Under the pieces are notes generated by a model. The model saw only the letters and a list, made by a program, of their open reading frames with translations. It ran no database searches and was not told where the DNA came from. A DNA stretch of 64,000 bases from Siphonodentalium dalli (taxonomy: Eukaryota; Mollusca; Scaphopoda; Gadilida; Siphonodentaliidae), in assembly GCA_032622095.1 (NCBI GenBank), contig CP136063.1, forward strand, positions 117,012,723 through 117,076,722, written 5' to 3'. Below are positions 35,395 through 45,572 of the stretch, in pieces; position 1 is the stretch's first letter; each line of letters starts with the position of its first letter. The position numbers were made by a program, and so were the translations under genes.

Positions 35395-36045
35395 TATTTC
35401 GACCCCAAATTTTCAGCCCAGCTGCCCACTTGAGAATTTGGCGTCATTTGCCACATTTTCCCCAAAAAATCGGACCGAGCACAGGTTCAACACTTTTTCG
35501 AACCACTTTTACGAACTCGACCCAAATAATTTTCGGCCCAAAATGTTCCGCCCAGCTGGCCACTTATGAATTTGCACCCATTGGGGCCATTTTTCCTTCA
35601 TTTTTTAGACTGCCTAATTTCGAGGCATTTCGGACTTTTCGACCCAAATTTTTTCGGACCGAGCACAGGTTGGACACTTTTTCGGACCACTTTTACGAAC
35701 TCGACCCAAAAAATGTTTGACCTAAAATTTTCCACCCAGCTGGCCACTTGAGAATTTGTCGTCAGTTGCTACATTTTCCCCAAAAAATCAGACCAGCACA
35801 GGTTGGACACTTTTTCAGACCACTTTTACGAACTCGACCCAAAAAAAATTCGGACAAAAATGTTCCGCCCAGCTGGCTACTTGAGAATTTTGCGTCATTT
35901 GCCACATTTTTCCCAAAATATCGGACCGAGCACAGGTTGGACACTTTTTCGGACTTCTTCTACGAACTCGACCCAAAATTATCTGGCCTCTTACGAATTT
36001 GGGGCCATTTGCCACACTTTCAGACATTTTGCGAATAAGGAATAC
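35395..36045. repeat. Tandem repeat, ~135-bp unit, about 4.5 copies
   Basis: Units begin near 35417, 35551, 35735 and 35868 (spacing 134, 184, 133). They share CCCAGCTGGCCACTTGAGAA, GACCGAGCACAGGTTGGACA and TTTTACGAACTCGACCCAAA. A divergent partial unit ends at about 36045. ORFs across it are repeat artefacts. Confidence 0.8.
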
Positions 36046-36101
36046 GGAATAAGGAATAAGTAACAAAATTCACGTTGCTGTGGGACAGTGATATTGTAAA
36101 C

Positions 36102-36890
36102 ATGTCTGATTCTGACAGCCCTTATAGATACATACTGGTGTGTATAGATATATTCTCCAGATTCGAGTGGGCTTGAGCTTTGAAGAAAAAAAATGTCAAA
36201 GATGTGAGTGTGGCATTCGATGACATATTCAACCGAGAAATAAGATGACCACTTGTACTCAGGACCGACAAAGGCGGTGAATATGACAATGCGTTAGTCA
36301 AACGTGTTTTGAAAAGAGAAAAATTGAAACATTTAATGACTGAAAATGAGACTAAAGCTAATTATTCTGAGAGGTTTATTCGCACTTTGAAAACGCGTGT
36401 CTACCAACACATGATACACACAGGAGACGAGGAATACAGCTCAATATTACAGGATATAATAGATACCTACAATGGGACTAGGCACAGATCAATAGGTCAG
36501 GCTCCTTAAGAAATTAATAAGGAAAATGAATCTGAAATGAGGTACAAACTAGCTTTGAAACTTAAAGAACGGGTAATAAAACCCTACAAATATTAACAAG
36601 GAGATAAAGTACGAATTTCTCATTTGAAAGACGCTTATGAGCAGGAATTTTATAAGAAGTGGACAGGGGAGATATTCACAGTGATACGAAGATATAGAAG
36701 AGATAAGATAAACGTTTATAAGATAAAAGATTGGAACGAAGAGGTCACTGGCTCATTTTACGAACAAGAATTACAATGGGTCAAAGTTGATGCCAATACC
36801 ACGTACAGAATAGAAAAAGTTTTAAAGAAAAGCAGAGGGAAGGTACTCATTAGGTGACTTAATTGTGGCCCCAGGTTCGATTCCTGGATA
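36102..36890 (+). pseudogene. Polinton integrase with chromodomain (copy A)
   Basis: Retroviral-type DDE integrase of the Polinton kind. From ATG 36102: SPYRYILVCIDIFSRFEW (first Asp), LRTDKGGEYDN (second Asp) and ANYSERFIRTLKTRVYQH (Glu, 33 residues on), then TYNGTRHRSIG. Next is a basic SH3-like tail (ISHLKDAYEQEFYKKWTG, YEQELQWVKVD) and a chromodomain start (YRIEKVLKKSRGKVLIR). Everything is in one frame but interrupted by TGA 36174, TGA 36246, TAA 36507, TAA 36594 and TGA 36855. Integrase would catalyse insertion with 6-bp duplication. The N-terminal part before the first Asp is missing. Confidence 0.82.
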
Positions 36891-36916
36891 CCGTAAGTTG
36901 ACCTAGTTAAATACTG

Positions 36917-37225
36917 ATGATGAGGCTATATATTTCCAGCGATAAATACAGACTATTTTCCAGACAATGTGGGTGGAGATTTTACTTTACCTCTACCATC
37001 GAATTTACATCTGAATAGTGGATGGACTGTCACCTTGGAACAGATATCTATGAACCCTAAACCTCATAACAGAATAATTTACGTATGCTGTGACCTTTGT
37101 CCAGCATCTAGACTGCCTACTCAGGGTTATATACACGGATGGTGCGGGAGACTTTGTGGGAAGTACAGCGGTTCCTGTCACAGGAGGACCCTCAAACTTT
37201 ATAAGGATACATCTGCTGGATGAAA
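36917..37225 (+). pseudogene. Small Polinton protein, YFPDN-motif family (copy A)
   Basis: Duplicate of 38456-38764 with a 2-bp deletion just after SSDKY that shifts the frame. The remaining PDN-equivalent reading resumes at about 36969 (VGGDFTLPLPSNLHLNSGW). Broken twice. Confidence 0.55.
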
Positions 37226-37245
37226 ATTTGAAAAGACCAAGCCAT

Positions 37246-37720
37246 GGATAATGTTTATTTTCGTCGCTCCGTGTTTACCTAGTTTAATTCAGTCAAACCC
37301 CGCGGGATCGCTAATCTAACTCTGTTCTATTTCTCACCCGGATTGTTATCACACAGTTTAATTCGGATATAGAATGGATTGTGCCTTATATTCGCTTTTA
37401 TCGGTATGTGGAACTTGAACTTTTCTTTATTCGCGCCATTATGTTTATATTTCCCTGACGCCATGTACGCCCAATTCATCGGCCGTTCAAGCGGGAGCTT
37501 CTTTCCAAGGACACTTCACAAATCAGCCCAATCCTTCACCCAATGGCCTGCGTCTGATTCATTCTTGGTTCAGTGAACACAACTCATACTCATAACAAGA
37601 ACACAGACAATAAGCGAATGTGCATACAATCTCTTGAATGATATTCAACAAACTCTCTCAATCCATAACCAGAGGTGTCGACTCTATCAAGGATTGGTTA
37701 AAACCACTCATGGATCCTTC
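37246..37720 (+). repeat. Duplicated 5' end of the inner LINE
   Basis: 5' untranslated region plus the first about 30 codons of LINE ORF1 (MIFNKLSQSITRGVDSIKDW), abruptly joined to integrase sequence at 37721. Part of tandem copy A. Confidence 0.8.
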
Positions 37721-38430
37721 GAAGAAAAAAAATGCCAAAGATGTGAGTGTGGCATTCGATGACATATTCAACCGAGAAATAAGATGACCACTTGTACTCA
37801 GGACCGACAAAGGCGGTGAATATGACAATGCGTTAGTCAAACGTGTTTTGAAAAGAGAAAAATTGAAACATTTAATGACTGAAAATGAGACTAAAGCTAA
37901 TTATTCTGAGAGGTTTATTCGCACTTTGAAAACGCGTGTCTACCAACACATGATACACACAGGAGACGAGGAATACAGCTCAATATTACAGGATATAATA
38001 GATACCTACAATGGGACTAGGCACAGATCAATAGGTCGGGCTCCTTAAGAAATTAATAAGGAAAATGAATCTGAAATGAGGTACAAACTAGCTTTGAAAC
38101 TTAAAGAACGGGTAATAAAACCCTACAAATATAAACAAGGAGATAAAGTACGAATTTCTCATTTGAAAGACGCTTATGAGCAGGAATTTTATAAGAAGTG
38201 GACAGGGGAGATATTCACAGTGATACGAAGATATAGAAGAGATAAGATAAACGTTTATAAGATAAAAGATTGGAACGAAGAGGTCACTGGCTCATTTTAC
38301 GAACAAGAATTACAATGGGTCAAAGTTGATGCCAATACCACGTACATAATAGAAAAAGTTTTAAAGAAAAGCAGAGGGAAGGTACTCATTAGGTGACTTA
38401 ATTGTGGCCCCAGGTTCGATTCCTGGATAC
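37721..38430 (+). pseudogene. Polinton integrase, 5'-truncated duplicate (copy B)
   Basis: Second copy of the integrase within the 1.54 kb tandem duplication. It starts after the first catalytic Asp (joined to LINE sequence at 37720) and keeps LRTDKGGEYDN and ANYSERFIRTLK. It differs from copy A at only a few bases: it lacks the TAA at 36594 (reads YKYKQGD) and has YIIEKV in place of YRIEKV. The stops equivalent to 36246, 36507 and 36855 are shared, so these predate the duplication. Confidence 0.82.
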
Positions 38431-38455
38431 CGTAAGTTGACCTAGTTAAATACTG

Positions 38456-38764
38456 ATGATGAGGCTATATATTTCCAGCGATAAATACAAAGACTATTTT
38501 CCAGACAATGTGGGTGGAGATTTTACTTTACCTCTACCATCGAATTTACATCTGAATAGTGGATGGACTGTCACCTTGGAACAGATATCTATGAACCCTA
38601 AACCTCATAACAGAATAATTTACGTATGCTGTGACCTTTGTCCAGCATCTAGACTGCCTACTCAGGGTTATATACACGGATGGTGCGGGAGACTTTGTGG
38701 GAAGTACAGCGGTTCCTGTCACAGGAGGACCCTCAAACTTTATAAGGATACATCTGCTGGATGA
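38456..38764 (+). pseudogene. Small Polinton protein, YFPDN-motif family (copy B)
   Basis: 102-aa frame starting MMRLYISSDKYKDYFPDN, then GGDFTLPLPSNLHLNSGWTV, TLEQISMNPKPHN and IIYVCCDLCPAS. The layout matches, from memory, a short protein family common in invertebrate Polintons (fY..SsS..yfPdN...nFt..Lp.pi.L.g.WeVgL.eI). Its function is not established; a virion role is possible. After about residue 68 the reading continues better in another frame (GDFVGSTAVPV...FIRIHLLDENLKRP), indicating a frameshift. The 3' end is cut by the LINE insertion near 38786. Confidence 0.55.
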
Positions 38765-39178
38765 AAATTTGAAAAGACCAAGCCATGGATAATGTTTATT
38801 TTCGTCGCTCCGTGTTTACCTAGTTTAATTCAGTCAAACCCCGCGGGATCGCTAATCTAACTCTGTTCTATTTCTCACCCGGATTGTTATCACACAGTTT
38901 AATTCGGATATAGAATGGATTGTGCCTTATATTCGCTTTTATCGGTATGTGGAACTTGAACTTTTCTTTATTCGCGCCATTATGTTTATATTTCCCTGAC
39001 GCCATGTACGCCCAATTCATCGGCCGTTCAAGCGGGAGCTTCTTTCCAAGGACACTTCACAAATCAGCCCAATCCTTCACCCAATGGCCTGCGTCTGATT
39101 CATTCTTGGTTCAGTGAACACAACTCATACTCATAACAAGAACACAGACAATAAGCGAATGTGCATACAATCTCTTGA

Positions 39179-40987
39179 ATGATATTCAACAAACTCTCTC
39201 AATCCATAACCAGAGGTGTCGACTCTATCAAGGATTGGTTAAAACCACTCATGGATCCTTCGAACTCTGCCGACTTCGGGGACATATTTATTGATCCGAC
39301 AACTGGAGCAACAATTATGGCACTTTCTAATGGTACCATGTCGGACAACAATCAACGACACGACTCTTGTTCCACTCTCGATACTAGATCACACACTCGC
39401 ATGAGTGGAATTTCTCCTGAACTCGCGGACATAAATTCAGTGTTCAGGCAACTAAGTGACGCCGCAATGTATAATATGGAATCCGACATTATAGCAACTC
39501 AGATAATCGTGGCATCATGTCTTCCTTTTATCAGCAGCACTCCACGGGACATTGTTGTTAAAGTACTAGAAGACACAACACTCTGCGACGAACACATTCT
39601 TAGGAAAATGAGACAAGTTGTTTTCAGGGAAGTGAAGTCCGACCCGAACTTCTCTAAGTACTATCCCACAAACGTTTCTCTCAAAAACCGCTTGAGTGTG
39701 AAGGGTGGACTGGACACTCACCAGAAATACTCGTCTGACATATATATCCTGATGTTATTCCTCATCGATGGGGGCACTAATCTCGGCGAGTTACTCAGCA
39801 AAAGCACCAAACAGTCAGCATGTAATACAACTTTAAACATGCAAAGCGACACAACACATGTACATGTACCTGACAGCGTCCAGCAGAGAATAATTGACAT
39901 GTTATGCGAACAAAGAAACTTGGTGCAAAATGTTCTTGACTTTTTACCAGACATCACTAAATCGATTACAAACCTCGACAATCGTGTTGCAGAGCTGGAG
40001 CTTCGTTTCAACTCCCATCCTTCCAAAGATGCTGATGATGAAAACAAGTCAACGTTGGGACAAATCCAGCAATCAATTGCATATATGGAAGAAAACATCG
40101 CTGCAAACACGGAAATGATGGAGTCAAATGAATTGAAATTGCAACGCGCACTCGACGATAAATGCGATGGAGTGGCAAATTGTCGATCAAAGATACGCGA
40201 CCTACAATCTGATATCGAAATCAACCTGGATCATGCCAAAAATGTTGTTCGTACTGTGAATAAAATTGCTGGGTCGATTGGAACCTTAAACGACAAAATG
40301 AACAAAATAATGAAGAGAGTTACACAAACAAATTCATGCCCAAACGAAACTGGTGATAAATCCAACACAGAACATATCAAACAATTACAAAACCAAATGA
40401 AACTATTCGCTGATGAAGTTTGTAATCGGCTTGATCACTTTTGTGAGTATATGAAGGACACAGTTGGAAACGCCAATTCGTCGGATGATTGTGAAAGCGA
40501 CTCCGTGGTAATCGATGACAATAAGCCCAATCTCGATAACGCGCATTCAAATCAAACCGGTTACAGTTATAACGGAAATCCAGATGCCAGGTCAACCGCT
40601 AGTGAATCGGACGAGTCCAAGTCAAGGTACAATGCGCGCAATCGCACACAAACTGATCAAGAGACCCTTTATAGTGGTACTCACGACCGACGAGACAGAA
40701 ATGACACTTACCGCACGAGAAATGCAAAGCCAATTAATTCAACCAGACTGTTCATTTCCAACCTTCCCGACTTCGTTGATGCTGACTGTCTGGCTGACTA
40801 CTTACAAAAGTTCGATGTCAAATTCTCGGTGATAAAGGTCTTCCGTCTTCGTAGAAATGGTGTCTTATCGGCAAGAATCAATGTGGATGAAACAGACAGC
40901 AGCTTTTGTAGAGGTCCTGACTGCTGGCCCAAAGGTGTCACTTGTGCCCAATGGGTCCCTTTTGACATGTTCAACAATAGTTACTAA
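39179..40987 (+). CDS. LINE ORF1 protein, coiled coil plus RRM-like C-terminus
   Basis: Intact 602-aa frame. The first about 220 residues are rich in short helices and polar loops. Residues about 235-420 are heptad-rich and charged (FLPDITKSITNLDNRVAELE, GQIQQSIAYMEENIAAN, QIKLFADEV-like), fitting a trimerising coiled coil. Residues about 440-515 are low-complexity polar (SDDCESDSVVIDDNKPN). Residues about 519-602 look like an RNA-recognition motif (TRLFISNLPDFVDADCLADY...VIKVFRLRRNGVLSARINV). No CCHC knuckle. The expected role is RNA-binding chaperone of the LINE ribonucleoprotein. It starts at the first ATG after the 5' UTR; its first codons are duplicated at 37637. Confidence 0.85.
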   Translation: MIFNKLSQSITRGVDSIKDWLKPLMDPSNSADFGDIFIDPTTGATIMALSNGTMSDNNQRHDSCSTLDTRSHTRMSGISPELADINSVFRQLSDAAMYNMESDIIATQIIVASCLPFISSTPRDIVVKVLEDTTLCDEHILRKMRQVVFREVKSDPNFSKYYPTNVSLKNRLSVKGGLDTHQKYSSDIYILMLFLIDGGTNLGELLSKSTKQSACNTTLNMQSDTTHVHVPDSVQQRIIDMLCEQRNLVQNVLDFLPDITKSITNLDNRVAELELRFNSHPSKDADDENKSTLGQIQQSIAYMEENIAANTEMMESNELKLQRALDDKCDGVANCRSKIRDLQSDIEINLDHAKNVVRTVNKIAGSIGTLNDKMNKIMKRVTQTNSCPNETGDKSNTEHIKQLQNQMKLFADEVCNRLDHFCEYMKDTVGNANSSDDCESDSVVIDDNKPNLDNAHSNQTGYSYNGNPDARSTASESDESKSRYNARNRTQTDQETLYSGTHDRRDRNDTYRTRNAKPINSTRLFISNLPDFVDADCLADYLQKFDVKFSVIKVFRLRRNGVLSARINVDETDSSFCRGPDCWPKGVTCAQWVPFDMFNNSY

Positions 40988-41183
40988 TTGTTTTTTTGGT
41001 GCGTGTTTTTCACATAATTATGTCTTTCCAATATGATTCTCACATTGTAGCTCTACACATAATTATGTTGCATATAGTCTGCATTATGGCTTCATATACA
41101 TCCGACGTACATTGGATCAGTTCTACAATATATTGTTACGAATGTACATATATATACTTTATCACGTCCATTAAACATACACA

Positions 41184-44100
41184 ATGCTGAGTGTCATCTC
41201 GTGGAACTGTACGGGTATCCTATCAAGCAGCCTATACCTTAGTCATCTTATACGTGACCAGTCCATTGATATCATTGGCATATCTGAGCACTGGTTACAT
41301 GAACACAACGTTCATTTTCTGGACACTATAGATCAGAATTACAACTACCATGCAGTCTGTGACTCTTCACAACGCTTACCCATGCAACGCGGTAGATTTA
41401 AAGGTGGTGTGGCCTTACTCTGGAATCGGAAGTACGATAACTCTATAACACCGCTAGACTTAGATGATGATCGCATTTGTGGCCTCCAATTTCGCCTTGA
41501 TCACCATGCCTACGTGTACATATTCCAGGTATATCTGCCATGCACAAATTATACAGCAGATTTCTATCGCGAATATCTTCAAATAATTCACGATCTAAAA
41601 GATATATACTCACCGCTGGGTCACATCATTTTCATGGGAGATTTCAATGGTAATCTGGAAAAATCTGATGCCAGAAACAAATCGTTCTCAAAACTTGTCA
41701 ACTCATGCAAAATGCAATCTGTCAACAGCAAACCCATTTGCTCCAACCCACGCTTTACATTTGTAGCCGCCGACGGTATCAATGGGTCAATTATAGATCA
41801 CATTCTCATTCCAATTTCTGATAACCAAAGAGTAGCCAGCATTCATATTTTGGATGATTCTTCCAATGTTTCAAACCACCGCCCAATTTACATGTGCATA
41901 TCTTATGGAGCTGAACTAGAATCATCCCCGCCAAATTTAAGCACAGCCAGACCGAACTGGAAACGTTTATCCTCTTCAAGCGATGCTCTCTTGCTTTATC
42001 AAGCACACGTTCGCGAAACTTTACCAACATACGCTATTCAAAACACGCGAGATTTAGACACCTTCTATGACGATGTCACAAACTGTCTCAACGAGTCTTC
42101 ACAATTATTCGTGGTCCCGAAGAAATTTAACCGACATCTGAAGCCCTTTTGGGACGAAAAATTGAAAACTCTGCACAAAACAATGACATCTTATCGGCGC
42201 ATTTGGCTGGAAACAGGCAGTCCACGCGATGACACTCACCATGCGTTTCGTGACTACAAGGCCGCAAAATGTCTCTTTCGACGTGAGTTTAGAAGGGCCA
42301 ATCAACAATTTCTAAACAAAACTGACGAAAGACTTGACACACTGGCAGAAACAGATATTGACAGCTTTTTCCGAGCTTTTAACTCTCATAGAACGCGGAG
42401 AAAGGCCCCCGCTCAAAATTTATTCGAAATTGGCGACACCATTTTACGCGACCCCTCTGATGTGATCGAAACTTGGGCAACATATTTTAAAACTCTTTAC
42501 ACTCCTCTTCAATGTGAAACTTTTGATCAAACCCACTTTGAAAAAGTCAATGATTCAATTTCCCGTGACCATAGTGATATAGCAGGTAATCTAGATCCAC
42601 TCTTGTGCTATAGTGTTACATCAGATGAAATCGAAAATGTACTCAGATCAGCAGAAAAGGGGAAAGCCCCAGGTCATGATTTCATTTCATATGAACACAT
42701 TGTATATGGAGGTGAGAGTATCTTATACACCATCGCACACATGTTAACCAAAATCATGGAATTCAATCACATACCACCACGGGCGAAAATCGGAGTTATT
42801 GTGCCTCTTTATAAAGGGGGGAGCAAATCTAAGAAAAAATTTGACAATTACAGAGCAATAACTTTACTTCCAATTCTCTATAAGATTCTAGAAAAAATCA
42901 TACTCCATCGCCTGGAATGTCACGCACCACAACTTATCCAAGTTAACTCATTACAGCATGGATTTCAGAAAGGGACCGGCAGCATGCATTGTTCTTACAT
43001 CATCAGTGAATGTATCTCATATACTAAAGAGTTGCACAGTCCCCTCTATGCTTGCTTTCTTGATGCACGTAAAGCATTTGACACAGTTTGGATAAACGGC
43101 TTGCTATTCAAATTACTTCAGAGAGGCTTTTGTGGTAAAATATGGCGTATCATCAAAACTCTCCTGTGTGGTATGCAATGCGTTGTCCGCTTTAATAACT
43201 CAACATCTAAACTTATCCCCATAAACCAAGGAACAAGACAGGGAAGTATACTAGCCCCGCTGTTATACATGATGTTCGTTGATGACCTATTAAGTGAACT
43301 AGTCTCAAGTCCCCATGGTCTGCGGTTGAATTCCACAAACTGCGTGGCACCAACACAAGCCGACGACATGACGCTGTTGTCACTGACGGCAACAGGTATT
43401 CAGCACTTGTGCAACATATGTGGAGAGTTCAGTCGGAAATGGAGGTTTTGTTACAATCTGGACAAGTGCAAGGTGGTCGTGTTTAACGAAACAAACTATA
43501 TTGCAAAAAATCGCAAGATAAATACATGGATCCTCAACGACAAACCGGTGATAGAATCAGACACAATTACACACCTTGGCATCCCTTTACATCGTGAATC
43601 ACATTCTAACAAGTTCTCCAGTCATATATGTGAGAAAATTAGATCAGTTTATCTTATGCTAAGTAATGCCGGCATGTACGCTGGGGGAATTACTCCACTT
43701 AGTTGCTTTACATTATACACCTCCATTGTTTTACCTAGAAGTCTCTACGGGACAGAACTGATGTGTGGGCTCAGTGAGACAAATGTAATATCTCTGGAGC
43801 GAGCACATAGGTTCTGCCTAAAACGTATCCAAGGCTTGCCCGCGCGTTCCCGAACTGACATTGTCCAATCGCTCCTTGGAACAAGTTCCCTGTCGTCGGT
43901 TATTGATAAACGTAAACTCAGTTTTTTCGGAAACCTCTGCAGAATGCCGCAGGGAAAATCGTCGCAAGAAATATTCACATCACGTTTAGCCGACCACCTC
44001 TCACAAACGTCAACCGACGACTCTTCATTTATCAACAATATTATATCTATACTCGAACGCTATAATTTATGCTCATATCTCCATAACTTCGCCACACATG

Positions 44101-44495
44101 GTAATTTCCCATCCAAATGCGAATGGAAAACAATCATCAAACTACAAATCAACAAAATACAGAAGCGCGAATGCGAAGAGCGCATGAGAAGTTCTGATTC
44201 ACTATCAACCTTCGCACAATATCATAACATATTGACAAAATCTGTTCTTTGGACGTCTTGCAGATCGCATGCACACGAAAAACATAAATTCTTGCTTGTT
44301 GCAAAACTACTGAGTCTATCTACCTCACCGGAATGTGGAAAATGCAAACTGTGTGGCAAGGATTATGATGATATTGTTGAGCATGCCTTACTGGACTGCT
44401 CGACGACATCAGAGGTGAGAATACAAGTGTGGTTCTCACTAATTGACATTTTTGGCATACCCTGTTTTTTACACATTGATTCTCTCGCACAGTAG
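41184..44495 (+). CDS. LINE ORF2: APE endonuclease plus reverse transcriptase
   Basis: Intact 1103-aa frame. The AP-like endonuclease (residues 1-235) shows VISWNCTGI, IGISEHWL, FMGDFNGN, GSIIDHILI and SNHRPI. RT (about 470-800) shows GKAPGHDFISYEHI, GVIVPLYKGGS, NYRAITLLPILYKILEK, LQHGFQKGTGSMHCSY, CFLDARKAFDTVW, NQGTRQGSILAPLLYMMF and the active site TQADDMTLLSL (43353-43385), where Gln replaces the usual Tyr/Phe of YADD. The C-terminus has a CGKCKLCGKDYDDIVEHALLDC-type zinc motif (residues about 1051-1072). The TAG at 44493 may be premature: the same frame stays open a further 57 codons (DDIRSKIFNLNEFSLFAVRK) to TAA at 44667. It performs target-primed reverse transcription. Confidence 0.9.
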   Translation: MLSVISWNCTGILSSSLYLSHLIRDQSIDIIGISEHWLHEHNVHFLDTIDQNYNYHAVCDSSQRLPMQRGRFKGGVALLWNRKYDNSITPLDLDDDRICGLQFRLDHHAYVYIFQVYLPCTNYTADFYREYLQIIHDLKDIYSPLGHIIFMGDFNGNLEKSDARNKSFSKLVNSCKMQSVNSKPICSNPRFTFVAADGINGSIIDHILIPISDNQRVASIHILDDSSNVSNHRPIYMCISYGAELESSPPNLSTARPNWKRLSSSSDALLLYQAHVRETLPTYAIQNTRDLDTFYDDVTNCLNESSQLFVVPKKFNRHLKPFWDEKLKTLHKTMTSYRRIWLETGSPRDDTHHAFRDYKAAKCLFRREFRRANQQFLNKTDERLDTLAETDIDSFFRAFNSHRTRRKAPAQNLFEIGDTILRDPSDVIETWATYFKTLYTPLQCETFDQTHFEKVNDSISRDHSDIAGNLDPLLCYSVTSDEIENVLRSAEKGKAPGHDFISYEHIVYGGESILYTIAHMLTKIMEFNHIPPRAKIGVIVPLYKGGSKSKKKFDNYRAITLLPILYKILEKIILHRLECHAPQLIQVNSLQHGFQKGTGSMHCSYIISECISYTKELHSPLYACFLDARKAFDTVWINGLLFKLLQRGFCGKIWRIIKTLLCGMQCVVRFNNSTSKLIPINQGTRQGSILAPLLYMMFVDDLLSELVSSPHGLRLNSTNCVAPTQADDMTLLSLTATGIQHLCNICGEFSRKWRFCYNLDKCKVVVFNETNYIAKNRKINTWILNDKPVIESDTITHLGIPLHRESHSNKFSSHICEKIRSVYLMLSNAGMYAGGITPLSCFTLYTSIVLPRSLYGTELMCGLSETNVISLERAHRFCLKRIQGLPARSRTDIVQSLLGTSSLSSVIDKRKLSFFGNLCRMPQGKSSQEIFTSRLADHLSQTSTDDSSFINNIISILERYNLCSYLHNFATHGNFPSKCEWKTIIKLQINKIQKRECEERMRSSDSLSTFAQYHNILTKSVLWTSCRSHAHEKHKFLLVAKLLSLSTSPECGKCKLCGKDYDDIVEHALLDCSTTSEVRIQVWFSLIDIFGIPCFLHIDSLAQ

Positions 44496-45545
44496 GACCA
44501 AGTAATGGTATTGCTCTCCATCCTATCCGATGACATCAGGAGCAAAATATTCAACTTAAACGAGTTTTCTCTTTTCGCTGTGAGGAAATCCTACGAGCTG
44601 TGGTCACATTACACAACCAAACTCAACATCGCCGTAGACACTGGCAGTAACATGCTTGACAGCCCTTAACTGGTCTCAATTTGGTGCTCTTCATACAACA
44701 AAATTATCCGAGTCACATTTTATTTAACGCATACGCTATTGCTTATTCGGCATATTCGGTAAAACATATCAACTTGCTCTGGGTCAGCATCGCTAACTCT
44801 GAAAACGGAATAATAACATCTAAACTACCATAACAACTTCCAAGTGAGGCATTGGCTGGTATGCTAACAGGGTCTTCCCAATCAACATGCATGCAAATAC
44901 CTCTCTTCGAAGTTAGAGTTACTGAGAATCAAAATAAAACACCCTCTTTCAAATTGAGATATGTACATTATACAGTTTTGTTTAATTTTGAGTGACTCGT
45001 CTGAAGGCTTCATGCGAGCATGATGTTCTCTTGCAAGTCTCTCTCTCTATATATATATCCATGCATCGTCTGATTATATGCTTGTTTATGTCTGATTGCC
45101 TACTGGATTGCCTGCCAATACCCCGGGTGCATGTGTTTATGTATGTATGTATGTATGTATGTATATACGTATGTATGTGTGTATGTACGTATGTATATAT
45201 GAATGTATGTGTGTATGCATGAAAGTATGTATGTTGGTATGTGTGTGTTTATGCATATATGTATTGTATGTGTGTGTGTATGTATGTCTGTATGCACGCA
45301 CGGCCTGTTGTATGCATGACAAACAGTCTGCTTACCGACCTCTATTGCTGTTGAGCATGGCTGCCTCGTCCAGTGTGTGGCTGGCTTATCTGTCTACCAC
45401 ACACATTAATGTTTGTTTACTTACATATTCCTTTTTTTTGTATTCGTTCATTTGTTCATTGCAATTGTGTAAACATTTAAAATATATTGTAACAGCTCTT
45501 CGTTAACGGAGGAAATAAAGGATATATAAAGGATATATATATATA
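44496..45545 (+). other. LINE ORF2 read-through tail and 3' UTR
   Basis: 44496-44669 is an in-frame open extension of ORF2. The rest is non-coding and includes CT/TATG-rich sequence and the terminal ATATA repeats. Confidence 0.6.
45132..45300. repeat. (TATG)n microsatellite in LINE 3' UTR
   Basis: Runs of TATGTATGTATG with TGTG interruptions. The overlapping ORFs of Met-Tyr-Val-Cys or His-Thr repeats on both strands are artefacts. Confidence 0.92.
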
Positions 45546-45572
45546 TATTATGATTCTTCGCAGAGGACGTAT

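Larger units (their letters stand above)
36182..37720. repeat. 1.54 kb tandem duplication, copy A
   Basis: 1539 bp, nearly identical to 37721-39261 (1541 bp). I count about five substitutions or indels, including a 2-bp gap in AAATACA(AA)GACT. The unit contains integrase, the small Polinton protein and the first about 470 bp of the inserted LINE, so it formed after the LINE insertion. The junction shares GAA microhomology (TTTGAAG at 36180, CTTCGAA at 39259). Confidence 0.9.
37721..39261. repeat. 1.54 kb tandem duplication, copy B
   Basis: Second copy, continuous with the full inner LINE on its right. See copy A for differences. Confidence 0.9.
38786..45545 (+). mobile_element. Nearly intact non-LTR retrotransposon (LINE) inside the Polinton
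   Basis: About 6.76 kb: 5' UTR (about 38786-39178), ORF1 (39179-40987), 196-nt spacer, ORF2 (41184-44495), and 3' UTR with a (TATG)n tract, ending in GGATATATAAAGGATATATA repeats rather than poly(A). The left boundary is approximate (between Polinton-coding sequence ending about 38770 and the 5' UTR). No target duplication could be identified. The APE-type endonuclease plus RT organisation is of the Jockey/CR1 group; the exact clade is not assigned. Confidence 0.85.

Noticed and set aside
36871-36892. GGTTCGATTCC, a perfect tRNA B-box (T-arm), also at 38413-38423
   Set aside because: It lies in the decayed integrase chromodomain reading (RFDSW). No acceptor stem, A-box or cloverleaf can be built around it.
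45096-45506. 136-aa ORF rich in Met-Tyr-Val-Cys and opposite-strand His-Thr ORFs
   Set aside because: Translation of the (TATG)n microsatellite in the LINE 3' UTR.
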